NCBI RefSeq assembly: GCF_008370255.1
Contig: NZ_SEUI01000002.1
Location: 258,266-322,265 of the forward strand
Length of the DNA stretch: 64,000 nt
Reading direction: 5' to 3'
DNA from: Pseudoalteromonas sp. FUC4
GTDB lineage: Bacteria; Pseudomonadota; Gammaproteobacteria; Enterobacterales; Alteromonadaceae
The notes below the pieces were generated by a model. It was not told where the DNA came from, made no database searches, and saw nothing but the letters and a program-made list of their open reading frames with translations. Positions within the stretch are counted from its first letter, which is position 1; each line of letters begins with the position of its first letter. Position numbers and translations under genes: made by a program. Shown in pieces: positions 37,240-45,523 of the stretch.

Positions 37240-38297
37240 GTAACCCCTATTTATTTATAGACCGCGACGGCACTATTATTGAAGAGCCAATTACCGACAA
37301 ACAGGTAGATAGCCTTGAAAAGCTAGCATTTTTACCTGGTGTTATTCCTGCGTTATTACAATTACAAGCCGCAGGTTACCGTTTAGTAATGGTATCTAAC
37401 CAAGATGGCTTAGGCACAGACAGCTTCCCGACTGCTGATTTTGACATAGCACAAGATAAAATGATGGACATAATGCAAAGCCAAGGCATTAGCTTTGAGA
37501 CCGTATTAATTTGTCCACACTTTGACGAGCAAAACTGTGATTGCCGTAAACCTAAAACAGGTTTATTAACTGAGCTTATGCGCTCTGGCAAAGTCGATTT
37601 AGCACGTTCATATGTAATTGGCGATCGCCAAACAGATATTGGCCTTGCACAAAACTTATGTTGTGAAGGCATTTTGTACGATGGCAGCTGGCCTGCCATT
37701 GTTACCAAGCTAACCACAGCCAACCGCGAAGGTCGTGTTACCCGTAACACCAAAGAAACCCAAATTGATGTAGCCATAAACCTAGATCAAACTAAAAATG
37801 GCAGCATAGACACCGGACTTGGCTTTTTTGATCATATGCTTGATCAAATTCGCACCCACGCAAACATTGGTTTAAACATTAAAGCCAAAGGCGATTTACA
37901 CATAGATGAGCACCACCTTGTTGAAGATATTGGTATTGCTCTTGGTGTTGCACTTAAACAAGCGCTTGGCACTAAATCGCAAATTGCACGCTATGGTTTT
38001 GCGCTTCCTATGGATGAATGTAAAGCCGAAGCACAAATTGATTTATCGGGTCGTGCTTCATTTGTATTAAACGCTAACTTTAGCCGCGAAAAAGCAGGCG
38101 ACTTAGACGTGCAAATGGTTGAGCACTTTTTCAAAAGTTTAAGTGATAACGCCGCTATTAGCCTTATTTTATCGGTAAGCGACGGTAACTGTCATCACCA
38201 AGTAGAAGGCTTATTTAAAGCGTTTTCACGTGCTCTTCGTATGGCAGTAGCACAAGACACGACCCAACAAACAGCCAGCTCTAAGGGATGTTTATGA
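37236..38297 (+). CDS. hisB: Bifunctional histidinol-phosphatase / imidazoleglycerol-phosphate dehydratase
   Basis: A 353-residue fusion performing two non-consecutive steps. The N-terminal HAD phosphatase (about 1-165) shows FIDRDGTIIEEP, VSNQDG and the zinc loop CPHFDEQNCDCRKPK; the C-terminal dehydratase (about 166-353) shows DTGLGFFDHMLDQI, DEHHLVEDIGIALG and the metal motif GNCHHQVEGLFKA. ATG 37236 overlaps the hisC stop (ATGA); an upstream in-frame start lies within hisC and is not needed. Gammaproteobacterial hisB fusions are about 355 residues, as here. Confidence 0.97.
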   Translation: MSNPYLFIDRDGTIIEEPITDKQVDSLEKLAFLPGVIPALLQLQAAGYRLVMVSNQDGLGTDSFPTADFDIAQDKMMDIMQSQGISFETVLICPHFDEQNCDCRKPKTGLLTELMRSGKVDLARSYVIGDRQTDIGLAQNLCCEGILYDGSWPAIVTKLTTANREGRVTRNTKETQIDVAINLDQTKNGSIDTGLGFFDHMLDQIRTHANIGLNIKAKGDLHIDEHHLVEDIGIALGVALKQALGTKSQIARYGFALPMDECKAEAQIDLSGRASFVLNANFSREKAGDLDVQMVEHFFKSLSDNAAISLILSVSDGNCHHQVEGLFKAFSRALRMAVAQDTTQQTASSKGCL

Positions 38298-38884
38298 TTG
38301 CCATAATTAATACCGGTTGTGCCAATATAAATTCAGTACGCTTTGCGTTTGAACGCTTAGGGCAAACGCCAACAGTAATTACATCACCAGAGCAATTAGC
38401 GGGTTTTGAACGCGCTATATTGCCAGGTGTAGGTCATGCGTCGGTTGCTATGAAACGCCTAGTAGATAACGGCTGGCAACAAGCTATAAATGAATACCAG
38501 CGCCCACTGATGGGAATTTGTTTAGGTATGCAGTTACTGTGCGAAAGCACCGAAGAAGGTAACGTACAGTGCCTAGGTAAAATACCAGGGCAAGTAAAAG
38601 CGCTTGATGTAGGCAATTTAACGTCGCCGCATATGGGTTGGAATAACTTAAGCGTTAATAAAGAGCATGCATTAACTAAAGGGCTAACGCTTGATGAGCA
38701 AGTTTATTTTGTTCATAGCTTTGCGCACACCGTAAACGACGCCACACTAGTAAGCGGCGAGTACGGTCAAACCTTTTCAGCCATTGTTGCTAAAGACAAT
38801 TACGCAGGCATGCAATTTCACCCAGAGCGCAGCGCAAAAGTTGGCGCACGTTTATTACAAAATTTTGTTGATTGGCAGTTATAA
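38294..38884 (+). CDS. hisH: Imidazole glycerol phosphate synthase, glutaminase subunit
   Basis: A 196-residue class I glutamine amidotransferase that passes ammonia to HisF. The catalytic cysteine is in LMGICLGMQLL, the oxyanion region is PGVGH, and the histidine/glutamate pair is in MQFHPERS. I use ATG 38294, which overlaps the hisB stop as ATGA with AGGG eight bases upstream, rather than ATG 38288. HisF is encoded two genes downstream, as in the standard operon order. Confidence 0.96.
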   Translation: MIAIINTGCANINSVRFAFERLGQTPTVITSPEQLAGFERAILPGVGHASVAMKRLVDNGWQQAINEYQRPLMGICLGMQLLCESTEEGNVQCLGKIPGQVKALDVGNLTSPHMGWNNLSVNKEHALTKGLTLDEQVYFVHSFAHTVNDATLVSGEYGQTFSAIVAKDNYAGMQFHPERSAKVGARLLQNFVDWQL

Positions 38885-38917
38885 GCTGCCCATTAACTAA
38901 CAAAAAAGAGATTATTT

Positions 38918-39652
38918 GTGATTATTCCAGCATTAGACGTATTACAAAATCAAATTGTGCGCTTGTACCAAGGTAAATACGACACAGCACAGTTTTACCC
39001 TTTCGAACTTGGCGCGCGTTTAAAAGAATACGCCGACAGCGGCGCAGGTAAACTACACCTTGTTGATTTAGAAGGTGCACGCGATCCAAGTAAAAAACAG
39101 TGGAAACATATTCAAGCTGCAACCAAAGCACTTAACGTACCGTACCAAGTGGGCGGCGGTATTCGCTCAGAGCAAGATGTAAGTGATTGGCTAAAAGCCG
39201 GTGCAAACCAAGTTGTTATTGGTTCAATGGCAGTAGAAAAACGCGAACAAGTAAAAGCCTGGATTGAACAATTTGGCGCAGAGCACTTTGTAATTGCCCT
39301 TGATGTAAATAAAACAGCTACGGGCTGGGCACCAGCAACACACGGTTGGTTAAGTGAATCTGAATTTGGTTTACTAGAGCTGGTAGATTTTTACGTGGGC
39401 TTAGGTGTTATTGATTTTTTATGCACGGACATCAGTAAAGATGGCACCATGACGGGTCCATCGTTTGAGCTTTACGAAGATTTAACTCGTCACAACAGCA
39501 CTATTAAAGTGCAAGCTTCAGGTGGCGTAAGCTCACTTGACGACATTAAAAAGCTTAAAGAGCTTGGTGTGGGCGGCGTTATTTTAGGTAAATCATTGCT
39601 TGATGGCGCATTTAGTGTTGAGGAGGCGTTGGCATGTTATCAAAACGCATAA
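38918..39652 (+). CDS. hisA: Phosphoribosylformimino-5-aminoimidazole carboxamide ribotide isomerase
   Basis: A 244-residue TIM-barrel isomerase converting ProFAR to PRFAR. N-terminal [20 protein letters not shown] has the catalytic aspartate; [13 protein letters not shown] and [14 protein letters not shown] are the two phosphate-binding half-barrel motifs; the second catalytic aspartate is in [14 protein letters not shown]. It starts with GTG 38918, preceded by AAGAGA with a suitable spacer, 33 bases after hisH. It overlaps hisF by 19 bases. Confidence 0.96.
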   Translation: MIIPALDVLQNQIVRLYQGKYDTAQFYPFELGARLKEYADSGAGKLHLVDLEGARDPSKKQWKHIQAATKALNVPYQVGGGIRSEQDVSDWLKAGANQVVIGSMAVEKREQVKAWIEQFGAEHFVIALDVNKTATGWAPATHGWLSESEFGLLELVDFYVGLGVIDFLCTDISKDGTMTGPSFELYEDLTRHNSTIKVQASGGVSSLDDIKKLKELGVGGVILGKSLLDGAFSVEEALACYQNA

Positions 39653-40413
39653 TCCCATGTTTAGATGTTAAAGACGGCCAAGTAGTAAAAGGCGTTAAAT
39701 TTAAAGGCCATGAAATAGTTGGCGACATTTTAACAATGGCTAAAGCCTATAGCGAAGCTGGCGCCGATGAATTGGTTTTTTACGAGATCAGCGCAAGCGT
39801 TGAAAAACGCCTACTTGATGTAAACTGGGTAGAGAGCATTGCACGTAATATCGATATTCCATTTTGTGTAGCCGGCGGTATTAAGTCGGTCGCTGATGCA
39901 GCGCGTGTTTTAGAGCGCGGCGCAGACAAAATAAGCATCAACAGCCCTGCTATTGCGCGCCCTGAACTTATTAAAGAATTACACGATGAGTTTGGCAAGC
40001 AATGTGTTGTTGTAGGTATTGATAGCTTTTTTGATGAAATTACCGGCGAGTATTTAGTGTATCAATTAACCGGCGATCCTAATGCATCAAGCCGTACGCG
40101 CTATAAAACACAAGAATGGGTTAAACGCGTACAAGATTTAGGCGCAGGCGAAATTGTATTAAACTGTATGAACCAAGATGGCGTTCGTAACGGTTACGAT
40201 AACGAGCAACTAAGTAAAATTCGCGAGCTGTGTGACATTCCTTTAATCGCCTCTGGCGGTGCAGGTAGTATGCAAGATTTTGTTGATGTATTTAAACAAA
40301 GCAAAGTAGATGGTGCATTAGCCGCCAGCGTTTTTCATAAAAATGTGATTAACATTGGCGAACTAAAACAATTTTTAACAGATAACCAAGTGGCAGCAAG
40401 ATTATGCAAGTAA
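39634..40413 (+). CDS. hisF: Imidazole glycerol phosphate synthase, cyclase subunit
   Basis: A 259-residue TIM barrel that uses ammonia from HisH to close the imidazole ring, also giving AICAR for purine synthesis. Motifs: [19 protein letters not shown] with the catalytic aspartate, [13 protein letters not shown], and the second catalytic region [14 protein letters not shown] with [16 protein letters not shown] lies 7 bases upstream within hisA. Homologous to hisA by ancient duplication, visible in the parallel GGGIRS/AGGIKS loops. Confidence 0.97.
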   Translation: MLSKRIIPCLDVKDGQVVKGVKFKGHEIVGDILTMAKAYSEAGADELVFYEISASVEKRLLDVNWVESIARNIDIPFCVAGGIKSVADAARVLERGADKISINSPAIARPELIKELHDEFGKQCVVVGIDSFFDEITGEYLVYQLTGDPNASSRTRYKTQEWVKRVQDLGAGEIVLNCMNQDGVRNGYDNEQLSKIRELCDIPLIASGGAGSMQDFVDVFKQSKVDGALAASVFHKNVINIGELKQFLTDNQVAARLCK

Positions 40414-41018
40414 CACAACAAAACCAAGCTCAAGTCGATTTCGCTAAAAGTGACATGATCCCTGCTATTATTCAAGATGCCCGCTCGGGTGTTATTTTAA
40501 TGCAAGGCTTTATGAACAGCGAAGCACTCGCTGTTACCCTTGATACCAATAAGGTAACGTTTTACTCGCGTTCAAAATCGCGTTTATGGACTAAAGGCGA
40601 GTCATCAGAGAACTACTTAAACGTAGTATCTGTGCATACTGATTGTGACTACGACTCAATTTTAGTCCTTGCCAACCCAGAAGGCCCAACGTGCCACTTA
40701 GGCACACAAAGCTGTTTTGGTGATGAAGCAAAACCAAGTTTAAGCTTTTTAGCACAGTTAGAAGATGTGATTGTTGAGCGTAAAAACGACGACCCATCAA
40801 AAAGCTACACTGCATCATTATTTGCAAAAGACTTAAGCCGTAGCTGTCAAAAAGTAGGTGAAGAAGGCGTAGAAGTGGCACTTGCCGCTATGAAACACGA
40901 TAACGATGAGCTAACAAACGAATCTGCTGATTTAATTTATCACCTTACAGTATTACTACAACGCCAAGGCTTAGCCCTTGAAGATGTAGTTAAATGCTTG
41001 CAAGGTCGCCATAAATAG
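40404..41018 (+). CDS. hisI: Bifunctional phosphoribosyl-AMP cyclohydrolase / phosphoribosyl-ATP pyrophosphatase
   Basis: A 204-residue HisIE fusion catalysing steps two and three. The HisI half (about 1-110) contains [27 protein letters not shown] and the zinc cysteines in [10 protein letters not shown] and [12 protein letters not shown]; the HisE half (about 115-204) contains [17 protein letters not shown] and [14 protein letters not shown], with the acidic residues that bind magnesium. It overlaps hisF by 10 bases and is the last gene of the operon, followed by a terminator at 41039. Confidence 0.96.
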   Translation: MQVTQQNQAQVDFAKSDMIPAIIQDARSGVILMQGFMNSEALAVTLDTNKVTFYSRSKSRLWTKGESSENYLNVVSVHTDCDYDSILVLANPEGPTCHLGTQSCFGDEAKPSLSFLAQLEDVIVERKNDDPSKSYTASLFAKDLSRSCQKVGEEGVEVALAAMKHDNDELTNESADLIYHLTVLLQRQGLALEDVVKCLQGRHK

Positions 41019-41038
41019 TACTTGCTAAAGAAAATTAC

Positions 41039-41066
41039 AAAAGGCCCATATTTTATGGGCCTTTTT
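41039..41066 (+). terminator. Terminator of the histidine operon
   Basis: AAGGCCCATA / TATGGGCCTT with a three-base loop and a T-tract, 21 bases after the hisIE stop. Confidence 0.9.
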
Positions 41067-41137
41067 GTTTTTCGCTTTTAGTTGAATAAATTATGTATGG
41101 TATAGTGCAAGGCTCAATTAATCGGTTACTGTGAACT

Positions 41138-41692
41138 ATGAAAAACTATATTACTCCTTCCTTCGTCGCATTTGTTTTAGTTGTCGCATTTATTTTAGCG
41201 GGCTGTACCAGCAAAACTAATCAGACTACAACGAAAGCAACCACTACTACAACGAAGCAGTCTGTAAAAACCACAGTAATACCCGATGAATGCAGCACCA
41301 TTAATAACCTAATAAATGGTTATGAGTCTGGTTTTAATTCAATAAAAACAGATAAAGTAAATAACCAGTTTACTAATCAATGGCGTACTAATTCTCATAT
41401 GATTGGAGCAAACTGTACAGTTACTTTAAATAAGTCAGAGCAAGCAAGCTACCAATGCCAAACACCTGTTAATACACAAACGCAAACCGTAAAGTCTCAT
41501 CAAAAACTGGCTAAGCAATTACGCCAATGCTTAACCAAAACAGGTTGGTTTGAAAGTCAAAAAGAAACAGCAAGTTCAATTTACAGCACCTTTGTACTCG
41601 ATACTAAAACCCCAGTGATTACACTCTCAACTAATCAAGAAGGTAAAGGATTTACTACTCGCTTTGAAATTGCACCACCGTTAGGACTTTAA
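41138..41692 (+). CDS. Hypothetical lipoprotein with Thr-rich linker
   Basis: A 184-residue exported lipoprotein: hydrophobic segment at about 9-22 and lipobox ILAGC with the cysteine at residue 23. A low-complexity Thr/Lys linker (TTTKATTTTTKQ) follows, then a small globular domain with four cysteines in periplasmic context (ECSTINN, ANCTVTL, YQCQTP, RQCLTK), which could form two disulfides. I do not recognise the domain. The DUF1289 gene begins one base after its stop, so they are co-transcribed. The SD is weak. Confidence 0.75.
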   Translation: MKNYITPSFVAFVLVVAFILAGCTSKTNQTTTKATTTTTKQSVKTTVIPDECSTINNLINGYESGFNSIKTDKVNNQFTNQWRTNSHMIGANCTVTLNKSEQASYQCQTPVNTQTQTVKSHQKLAKQLRQCLTKTGWFESQKETASSIYSTFVLDTKTPVITLSTNQEGKGFTTRFEIAPPLGL

Positions 41693-41693
41693 T

Positions 41694-41885
41694 ATGCGCC
41701 AATTAAATCAAAACAAAAAACCATCTAAATTTAAAACTGATTGCCTAGGAATATGCGAAAGGCGCAGCGGTTACTGCACCGGATGTGGGCGTACCAACGA
41801 GGAAATATTTGATTGGATAATATTATCTGAAGATGAAAAAAAAGCGATTTTAGAAACACCGCGAGCCGATATCTCAAAAGCGTAA
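41694..41885 (+). CDS. DUF1289 small Cys-rich protein
   Basis: A 63-residue cytoplasmic protein of the DUF1289 (YdhL-like) family. The core is DCLGICERRSGYCTGCGRT, with four cysteines likely to bind zinc, followed by the conserved EIFDWIILSEDEKKAIL helix. Family function is unknown; some members are encoded beside oxidoreductases. Here it follows a lipoprotein gene with one base between stop and start. Confidence 0.88.
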   Translation: MRQLNQNKKPSKFKTDCLGICERRSGYCTGCGRTNEEIFDWIILSEDEKKAILETPRADISKA

Positions 41886-41926
41886 TGGAGCTAAAAGCCT
41901 CAATATCCCGAGGCTATAAATTAACG

Positions 41927-43198
41927 CTATGCTTTATCGAGCGCTTGGCTTACATCAGCAATTATATCTGCAATGTTCTCAATACCGACTGACAAACGGA
42001 TTAAATCGCGACTTACACCCGCATTAGCAAGCTCTTCATCATTTAGTTGGCGGTGTGTAGTTGATGCAGGATGGCACGCAAGCGACTTGGCATCGCCAAT
42101 ATTAACTAAGCGTAAAATCATGTTTAGCGCATCAATAAAACGAGTACCCGCTTCTAGGCCACCAGCAATACCAAAGCTTAAAATACCCGATGCTTTACCA
42201 CTGGTAATTTTTTGACTCATTTCGTTATACGGGCTTGATTTAAGCCCTGCGTAGTTAACCCAAAGCACTTTTGGATGGTTTTCTAAATACTCAGCCAGAT
42301 ACTGCGCATTTTCGCAGTGGCGATCCATTCTTAAGCCTAAGGTTTCAAGGCCAATTAAAATGTCAGATGCGTTTTTAGGGGCAAGCGCTGCGCCAGTATT
42401 TCTAAGTGGCACTACTCTACAGCGTCCAATAAATGCAGCTTCAGCAAAGGCTTCGGTATAAACCACATTGTGATACGACGGATCGGGCTCGTTCATCATT
42501 GCAAAGCGCATGGCATTCGCTTTCCAATCAAATTTTCCTGAGTCGACAATCATGCCGCCAATGGCTGTACCGTGCCCGTTTATATACTTTGTCAGTGAGT
42601 GAACCACTATATCGGCGCCCAGCTCAAATGGGCGGCATAAATACGGCGTAGCCACGGTATTATCAACAATAAGCGGCACACCTTTGCTGTGTGCAATACG
42701 TGCTAAACGTTCAATATCAACAATATTGCCTGCCGGATTACCAATAGATTCACAAAAAACAGCGCGGGTGCTGTCGTCAATTGCATTCTCGAACGCGGTA
42801 AAGTCATCGGCCTTTATCATGCGTGCTTCAATACCTTGCCTAGGTAAGGTATGTGCAAATAAGTTATACGTACCACCATATACTTGGCTAGTGCTTACAA
42901 TGTTAGTACCGACTTCACACAAACATTGAATAGCATACGTAATAGCAGCCATCCCAGAGGCAACAGCCAGCCCACCAATACCCCCTTCCATCGCGGCAAT
43001 ACGTTGTTCAAGTACGGCATTTGTTGGGTTCATTATGCGGGTGTAAATATTCCCAGGTACTTTTAAATCGAATAAATCAGCACCATGCTGCGTGTTATCA
43101 AATGTATAAGAAGAAGTGTGATAGATAGGCACGGCTGCCGATTTGGTCGTAGCCTCGGATTCGTAACCGTGGTGCAGTGCTAATGACTCTAATTTCAT
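41927..43198 (-). CDS. metY: O-acetylhomoserine sulfhydrylase (Cys/Met-metabolism PLP enzyme)
   Basis: A 423-residue pyridoxal-phosphate enzyme that makes homocysteine from O-acetylhomoserine and sulfide. Family features: PIYHTSSYTFDNTQHGADLF, YTRIMNPTNAVLEQRIAAME, the PLP-lysine segment VVHSLTKYINGHGTAIGG, and the C-terminal HPASTTHRQLNDEELANAG (partly quoted). The roughly 425-residue length and the internal insertion around NEPDPSYHNVVYTEAF separate MetY from the shorter MetB/MetC/MetZ. AAGGAA precedes ATG 43198. It is convergent with the DUF1289 gene and marks the left border of the accessory region. Confidence 0.92.
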   Translation of the reverse strand: MKLESLALHHGYESEATTKSAAVPIYHTSSYTFDNTQHGADLFDLKVPGNIYTRIMNPTNAVLEQRIAAMEGGIGGLAVASGMAAITYAIQCLCEVGTNIVSTSQVYGGTYNLFAHTLPRQGIEARMIKADDFTAFENAIDDSTRAVFCESIGNPAGNIVDIERLARIAHSKGVPLIVDNTVATPYLCRPFELGADIVVHSLTKYINGHGTAIGGMIVDSGKFDWKANAMRFAMMNEPDPSYHNVVYTEAFAEAAFIGRCRVVPLRNTGAALAPKNASDILIGLETLGLRMDRHCENAQYLAEYLENHPKVLWVNYAGLKSSPYNEMSQKITSGKASGILSFGIAGGLEAGTRFIDALNMILRLVNIGDAKSLACHPASTTHRQLNDEELANAGVSRDLIRLSVGIENIADIIADVSQALDKA

Positions 43199-43369
43199 AA
43201 TTTATTCCTTCAATTAATTTACTACTAACCTAGCACTTCTTGGCTATAAAATGCACATGAAATATACTAAAGAGTGCTGAGGTGATTTGATTCAAGTTAA
43301 AGGCAGGTCAGAGCGAAATATAGTCATTCACACCTAAGAACTACACTTTAAAGTGGTTTAGGGTATGTG

Positions 43370-43510
43370 CTTACTGGCTACGAATAATGAGCGAAAATCA
43401 TTTGATGATCACCGCTTTTCTTTCGAGCCAGTAAGTGCTCCACGGCTCGCTAACGAATACTCAGGGCACGCACACAAACTGCTGGCTATATTTCTTTCGA
43501 AGAGCGTGGA
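43370..43510 (+). ncRNA. Candidate bridge RNA of the IS110-family element
   Basis: Two consecutive stem-loops fill the transposase upstream region. Stem 1: CTTACTGGCT (43370-43379) with AGCCAGTAAG (43426-43435), extended inward by CGAA/TTCG past a bulged A, enclosing a 40-base internal loop with a small ATCA/TGAT hairpin. Stem 2: TCCACG and CTC (43439-43448) with GAG and CGTGGA (43502-43510), enclosing a 50-base loop. This is the layout known for IS110-group bridge RNAs: target-binding loop, then donor-binding loop, before the recombinase gene. RNA identity is inferred. Confidence 0.45.
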
Positions 43511-43547
43511 ATACATACCAATCCTTTATAAATAGGAGTGGATGATT

Positions 43548-44783
43548 ATGTCGATAGATCAATTTGCTGCACATATTGGCTTAGATTGGGCAGATAAAAA
43601 ACATGATGTTTGTATTCAATTTAAAAATGGCGAGCGTCGTTTTGAGGTAATTCAACATATACCAGAATCATTAGATACTTGGCTCAATACGTTGCACAAA
43701 CAGGTAAATGGGAGAATCGCTGTTGCGCTGGAGTTAAAAAAAGGCCCAATAGTGTATGCACTACAAAAATACCCCTTTATTACAGTTTTCCCCGTTCATG
43801 CGTTGTCACTAGCACGTTACCGCCAAGCATTTTCACCTAGCGGTGCCAAAGATGACCCTCAAGATGCAGAGTTAGCACTTGACCTTATGCTACGCTATCC
43901 AGAAAAAATAAAAACAATTGAACCAAGTACCGGTGAACTCAGGCTATTACAACAATTAGTTGAACAACGAAGACTGCTGGTTGAAGATAAACGACGTTTT
44001 GTTAATAGGCTTATTAATACACTTAAGCAGTACTACCCTCAGCCTTTAGAATGGTTCTCCCACCGAGACAGCGGGCTATTCTTAGATCTCATTGCTAAAT
44101 GGCCTAGCCTTCAGCTACTTAAAAGAGCTAGAGCTAATACAATACGGCGTTTTCTGAACTCTAAAGGTGGGCCCGCTGTTAAGCATACAGAATCACGGAT
44201 TGAGCACATTAGAAATGCACTTCCACTTACAACGGATCAATATGTTATAGAAGCTAATATGTTGCTCGCTGTAACTCAGGTAAAGCAAATCAAATTAGTA
44301 GTGGAGAGTATTAAAGTTTATGACGTGCGTATTGATGAGTTGTTTAAAACATTACCAGATGCAGACATTTTCAAATCCTTACCAGGTATCGGGCCATGTA
44401 TGGGGCCTAGAATGTTAGCGGCTCTTGGGGATAATCGTAACCGTTTTAATAGTGCCGAAGAAATTCAAAATTACGCAGGTATTGCGCCTGTTACTGAACG
44501 AAGTGGACAGAAGTCATGGGTACATTGGCGATGGCAATGCTCTAAGTTTGTAAGGCAAACTTTCGTGGAGTGGGCAGCGAAAACAGTACATACTTCTTAT
44601 TGGGCGGGTATATATTATCAAGGACAACGTTCTAAAGGTAAGTCACATCAATCTGCTATTAGAGCGCTTGCATTTAAATGGATACGCATAATATATCGGT
44701 GTTGGAAAACGAAATGTTGCTACGATGAGGCTAAGTATTTAAAGGCACTTAAAGAGCGTGATTCGCCATTATTAAAGACATAA
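43548..44783 (+). CDS. IS110-family transposase
   Basis: An about 411-residue recombinase with the two IS110 domains. The N-terminal RuvC-like DEDD domain shows HIGLDWADKKHD, VALELKKGP and SGAKDDPQDAELALDL; the C-terminal Transposase_20 domain (from about 270) shows FKSLPGIGPCMGPRMLAALG and NYAGIAPVTERSGQKSWVH, whose serine in TERSG is the expected catalytic nucleophile. All catalytic residues appear intact, so the element may be active. ATG 43548 has AGGAG with a 9-base spacer; ATG 43542 is in frame but only 3 bases from it. Confidence 0.92.
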   Translation: MSIDQFAAHIGLDWADKKHDVCIQFKNGERRFEVIQHIPESLDTWLNTLHKQVNGRIAVALELKKGPIVYALQKYPFITVFPVHALSLARYRQAFSPSGAKDDPQDAELALDLMLRYPEKIKTIEPSTGELRLLQQLVEQRRLLVEDKRRFVNRLINTLKQYYPQPLEWFSHRDSGLFLDLIAKWPSLQLLKRARANTIRRFLNSKGGPAVKHTESRIEHIRNALPLTTDQYVIEANMLLAVTQVKQIKLVVESIKVYDVRIDELFKTLPDADIFKSLPGIGPCMGPRMLAALGDNRNRFNSAEEIQNYAGIAPVTERSGQKSWVHWRWQCSKFVRQTFVEWAAKTVHTSYWAGIYYQGQRSKGKSHQSAIRALAFKWIRIIYRCWKTKCCYDEAKYLKALKERDSPLLKT

Positions 44784-44851
44784 ATGACTTGATGAATGCC
44801 TCAGGGCGTGAAGCGGACGTTGAAGCTTTCGAATTCCTCTTCTATTTTTTC

Positions 44852-45021
44852 ATAACTAGCAACTAGCTTCTATAGTCATGGAAACGACCCAATGGGTCGA
44901 TTTTATGCACTGTGCAAAGCGCAATAGTTATAAAAATGTGACATATGGCAACACGTTATAATTTATGTTACAACTGGTCAATCAGAGAAACGACCCGTTG
45001 GGTTGATATTAAATTGTTATG
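44852..45021. repeat. Two related hairpin repeats, possibly attC-derived
   Basis: GAAACGACCC(A/G)..TGGGT(C/T)GAT occurs at 44881-44905 and 44987-45011, 20 or so identical positions of 25, each forming a hairpin on the CGACCC core. The first is enclosed by the exact outer repeat ATAACTA (44852) / TAGTTAT (44926); the second is followed by ATTGTTATGT, similar to a VCR-type core site, 25 bases before the next gene. Long imperfect hairpins with such ends resemble integron attC sites, but I cannot confirm the R and L boxes. Confidence 0.4.
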
Positions 45022-45046
45022 TAGTTTCTGTTAGCAGGGAGTAATT

Positions 45047-45418
45047 TTGAGCACTTTTCAATACGAGCATAAAATAGAGTATATTAAAAATATAAACGAC
45101 TATTTAAAGTTGTTAGCTACTCTATCGTCGGCTTTGCTTCTACTTACCCCTACTATGTTAGTAAGTGTATTCATTGACTCAACATACAAAGAAGCCTCTA
45201 TAGCGGCCACCATCGGATTTGCATATTCAATCTTGGCTGCAACATCATCAATTTTTTTTACTACTGACGCTATGCAATATCAAAATAATGATAAATATTG
45301 GACCTCTGGCCTTCAAAGGCATAAGTCATTTGTGTTTTGCTTTTATAGTTGTCAATTTGTGTTTTCTTTATCCGTTTTTGCATTAGCGTTATTTATTGCA
45401 ATCAATATATTGCCCTAA
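45047..45418 (+). CDS. Small three-helix membrane protein (cassette-like gene)
   Basis: A 123-residue protein I do not recognise. After a charged amphipathic start (YEHKIEYIKNINDY) it has three predicted membrane helices: about 20-45 (LLATLSSALLLLTPTMLVSV), 51-73 (IAATIGFAYSILAATSSIFF) and 95-122 (ending ALALFIAINILP). The start is TTG 45047 with GGGAG six bases upstream. It stands alone between a hairpin repeat and an attC-like site, the single-gene format of integron cassettes. It is codon-poor in GC compared with flanking housekeeping genes and has no known domain that I can name; small membrane proteins with this layout occur as effectors in some defence systems, but nothing here shows that. 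Confidence 0.7.
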   Translation: MSTFQYEHKIEYIKNINDYLKLLATLSSALLLLTPTMLVSVFIDSTYKEASIAATIGFAYSILAATSSIFFTTDAMQYQNNDKYWTSGLQRHKSFVFCFYSCQFVFSLSVFALALFIAINILP

Positions 45419-45511
45419 ACTACATAACAAATGCATTAACTACTCACTGCGCTCGCTAGGTATTTTAGCCTACGTGTTTTTGCCCGTTATACGGGTGTTA
45501 GGCGAATATGG
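45416..45511 (+). other. attC-like recombination site
   Basis: Immediately after the membrane-protein stop comes a structured stretch: CATAACAAATG at its left, an imperfect central stem (CGCTAGG..CCTACG), and the right end TTGCCCGTTATACGGGTGTT followed by AGGCG, giving the core site GTTAGGC (GTTRRRY) at 45495-45501 or thereabouts. TAACA on the left pairs with TGTTA on the right. The next gene begins 20-25 bases later. Spacing and end sequence fit an integron attC of about 80-90 bases; the left R box is not a perfect partner. Confidence 0.5.
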
Positions 45512-45523
45512 AAGTTTCATGGC

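Larger units (their letters stand above)
43366..44815 (+). mobile_element. IS110-family insertion sequence (ends approximate)
   Basis: A DEDD/serine transposase gene with about 180 bases of highly structured non-coding DNA to its left and a short right flank. IS110-group elements have no long terminal inverted repeats and usually make no target duplication, so exact ends cannot be set from one sequence; I place the left end just before the first stem-loop and the right end after the CTCAGGGC motif at 44800-44807. It sits between metY and cassette-like genes. Confidence 0.55.

Noticed and set aside
43199..43369. SAM riboswitch or MetJ box upstream of metY
   Set aside because: No AGACGTCT-type repeats and no riboswitch-like multi-helix fold found by eye; the region merges into the IS110 left flank.
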